Positions 5,789 through 6,450 of a stretch of 6,450 nucleotides of DNA are shown here, in pieces. Source of the DNA: Rhodocyclaceae bacterium (GTDB lineage: Bacteria; Pseudomonadota; Gammaproteobacteria; Burkholderiales; Rhodocyclaceae); the NCBI GenBank assembly GCA_013821865.1, contig PNJM01000155.1:1-6450 (forward strand), in the 5' to 3' direction. Below the pieces are notes generated by a model. The model was given only the letters and a program-made list of their open reading frames with translations. It was not told the DNA's origin and ran no database searches. How positions within the stretch are numbered: the stretch's first letter is position 1; every line of letters starts with the position of its first letter. A program made the translations under genes and the position numbers.

Positions 5789-6450
5789 GCCCTGTCCTCA
5801 CCTTCGATATCGAGACGATTCCCGATATCGGAGGTATCCGCAAGCTCCATGGTCTGGATGCCGCATTGTCCGACGATGAAGTCGCAGAATACGCTTTCCA
5901 GAAGCGGCGCGCCGCCACCGGCAACGACTTCCTGCCGCTGCATCTGCAGCGCGTCATCGTCATTTCCTGCGCCCTGCGCGATGCCGACCGATTCACGGTG
6001 TGGTCGCTGGCCGAGCCGCAGGCGAGCGAAGGCGAGATCGTCCAGCGCTTCTACGACGGCATCGAGAAGCTGACGCCGCAGATCGTCTCCTGGAACGGCG
6101 GCGGCTTCGATCTGCCGGTGCTGCACTACCGCGGCCTGATCCACGGCGTCATCGCGCCGCGCTACTGGGACATGGGCGAGGGAGACTACAAGGATAGTCG
6201 CGACTTCAAGTGGAACAACTACATCAGCCGCTACCATAGCCGCCATCTCGATCTGATGGACCTGCTCGCGCTCTACCAGGGCCGCGGCAACGCGCCGCTG
6301 GACGAGTTGGCCAAGCTCATGGGCCTGCCGGGCAAGCTCGGCATGGACGGGTCCGCGGTATGGGGGGCGTACCAGGCCGGCCGCGTCGGCGAGATACGCG
6401 ACTACTGCGAAACCGATGTCGTCAACACCTTCCTCGTCTATCTGCGCTTC
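5785..6450 (+). CDS. Predicted 3'-5' exonuclease, PolB-exonuclease-like (DEDDy), partial
   Basis: Nuclease of the DnaQ-like DEDD superfamily, in the family related to the proofreading domain of family B DNA polymerases (DNA_pol_B_exo2). The product of this stand-alone family is not tied to a settled cellular role. Numbered from GTG 5785: ExoI is FDIETIP with D8 and E10; ExoII is NGGGFDLPVL with D109; ExoIII is DYCETDV with Y207 and D211, the YxxxD of the DEDDy group. All four acidic residues and the tyrosine are present, so it should be active. GTG 5785 is preferred because it overlaps the ydbL TGA (GTGA), GGGT lies upstream, and homologues usually begin a few residues before the FDIET motif. 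ATG 5773 in the same frame would add four residues. The frame is open to the right edge, so the C-terminus is missing. Confidence 0.9.
   Translation, partial: MSPVLTFDIETIPDIGGIRKLHGLDAALSDDEVAEYAFQKRRAATGNDFLPLHLQRVIVISCALRDADRFTVWSLAEPQASEGEIVQRFYDGIEKLTPQIVSWNGGGFDLPVLHYRGLIHGVIAPRYWDMGEGDYKDSRDFKWNNYISRYHSRHLDLMDLLALYQGRGNAPLDELAKLMGLPGKLGMDGSAVWGAYQAGRVGEIRDYCETDVVNTFLVYLRF

Noticed and set aside
1..6450. CRISPR array, cas1 or cas2 within the window
   Set aside because: I saw no regularly spaced direct repeats and no frames resembling Cas1 or Cas2; they would be expected past the left edge, downstream of cas9.

Overview
The window is GC-rich DNA from a Gram-negative proteobacterium. The CysM protein is very close to the proteobacterial form, and a ydbH-ynbE-ydbL outer-membrane module follows it. 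A betaproteobacterium is my best guess, possibly Rhodocyclales-like, but this is inference from gene content and GC, not from a marker gene. The layout is two divergent blocks around a 206-bp spacer.

Left block (1-1992, minus strand): the first 664 codons of a type II cas9, most likely subtype II-C. It is open without a stop and runs off the left edge. RuvC-I, the arginine-rich bridge helix, RuvC-II and a complete zinc-type HNH nuclease can all be read. The missing part should hold RuvC-III and the PAM-interacting domain. No cas1, cas2 or CRISPR array is inside the window. Hand counts on sample lines give clearly lower GC for cas9 than for the housekeeping genes to its right, as expected for an acquired defence locus beside a core operon.

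Spacer (1993-2198): it holds the cas9 ribosome-binding site and, on the plus strand, a row of hairpins ending in a strong intrinsic terminator (2102-2131). The best explanation is the tracrRNA of this Cas9, about 100 nt, transcribed divergently from cas9. A 10-bp perfect palindrome and a promoter-like sequence for cysM follow the terminator.

Right block (2199-6450, plus strand): five tightly packed genes, apparently one operon. They are cysM (cysteine synthase B), ydbH (AsmA-like periplasmic bridge protein), ynbE (small lipoprotein), ydbL (DUF1318 periplasmic protein) and a PolB-type 3'-5' exonuclease cut by the right edge. YdbH and YnbE are known in E. coli to form an inner-to-outer-membrane bridge for lipid transport, with YdbL modulating it. 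The cysM and exonuclease genes have no obvious functional tie to that module beyond co-transcription.

The points most worth a second look are the IscB-like features of the Cas9 HNH domain, the predicted tracrRNA with its self-complementary anti-repeat, and the uncertain ydbL start with a hairpin between candidate start codons.
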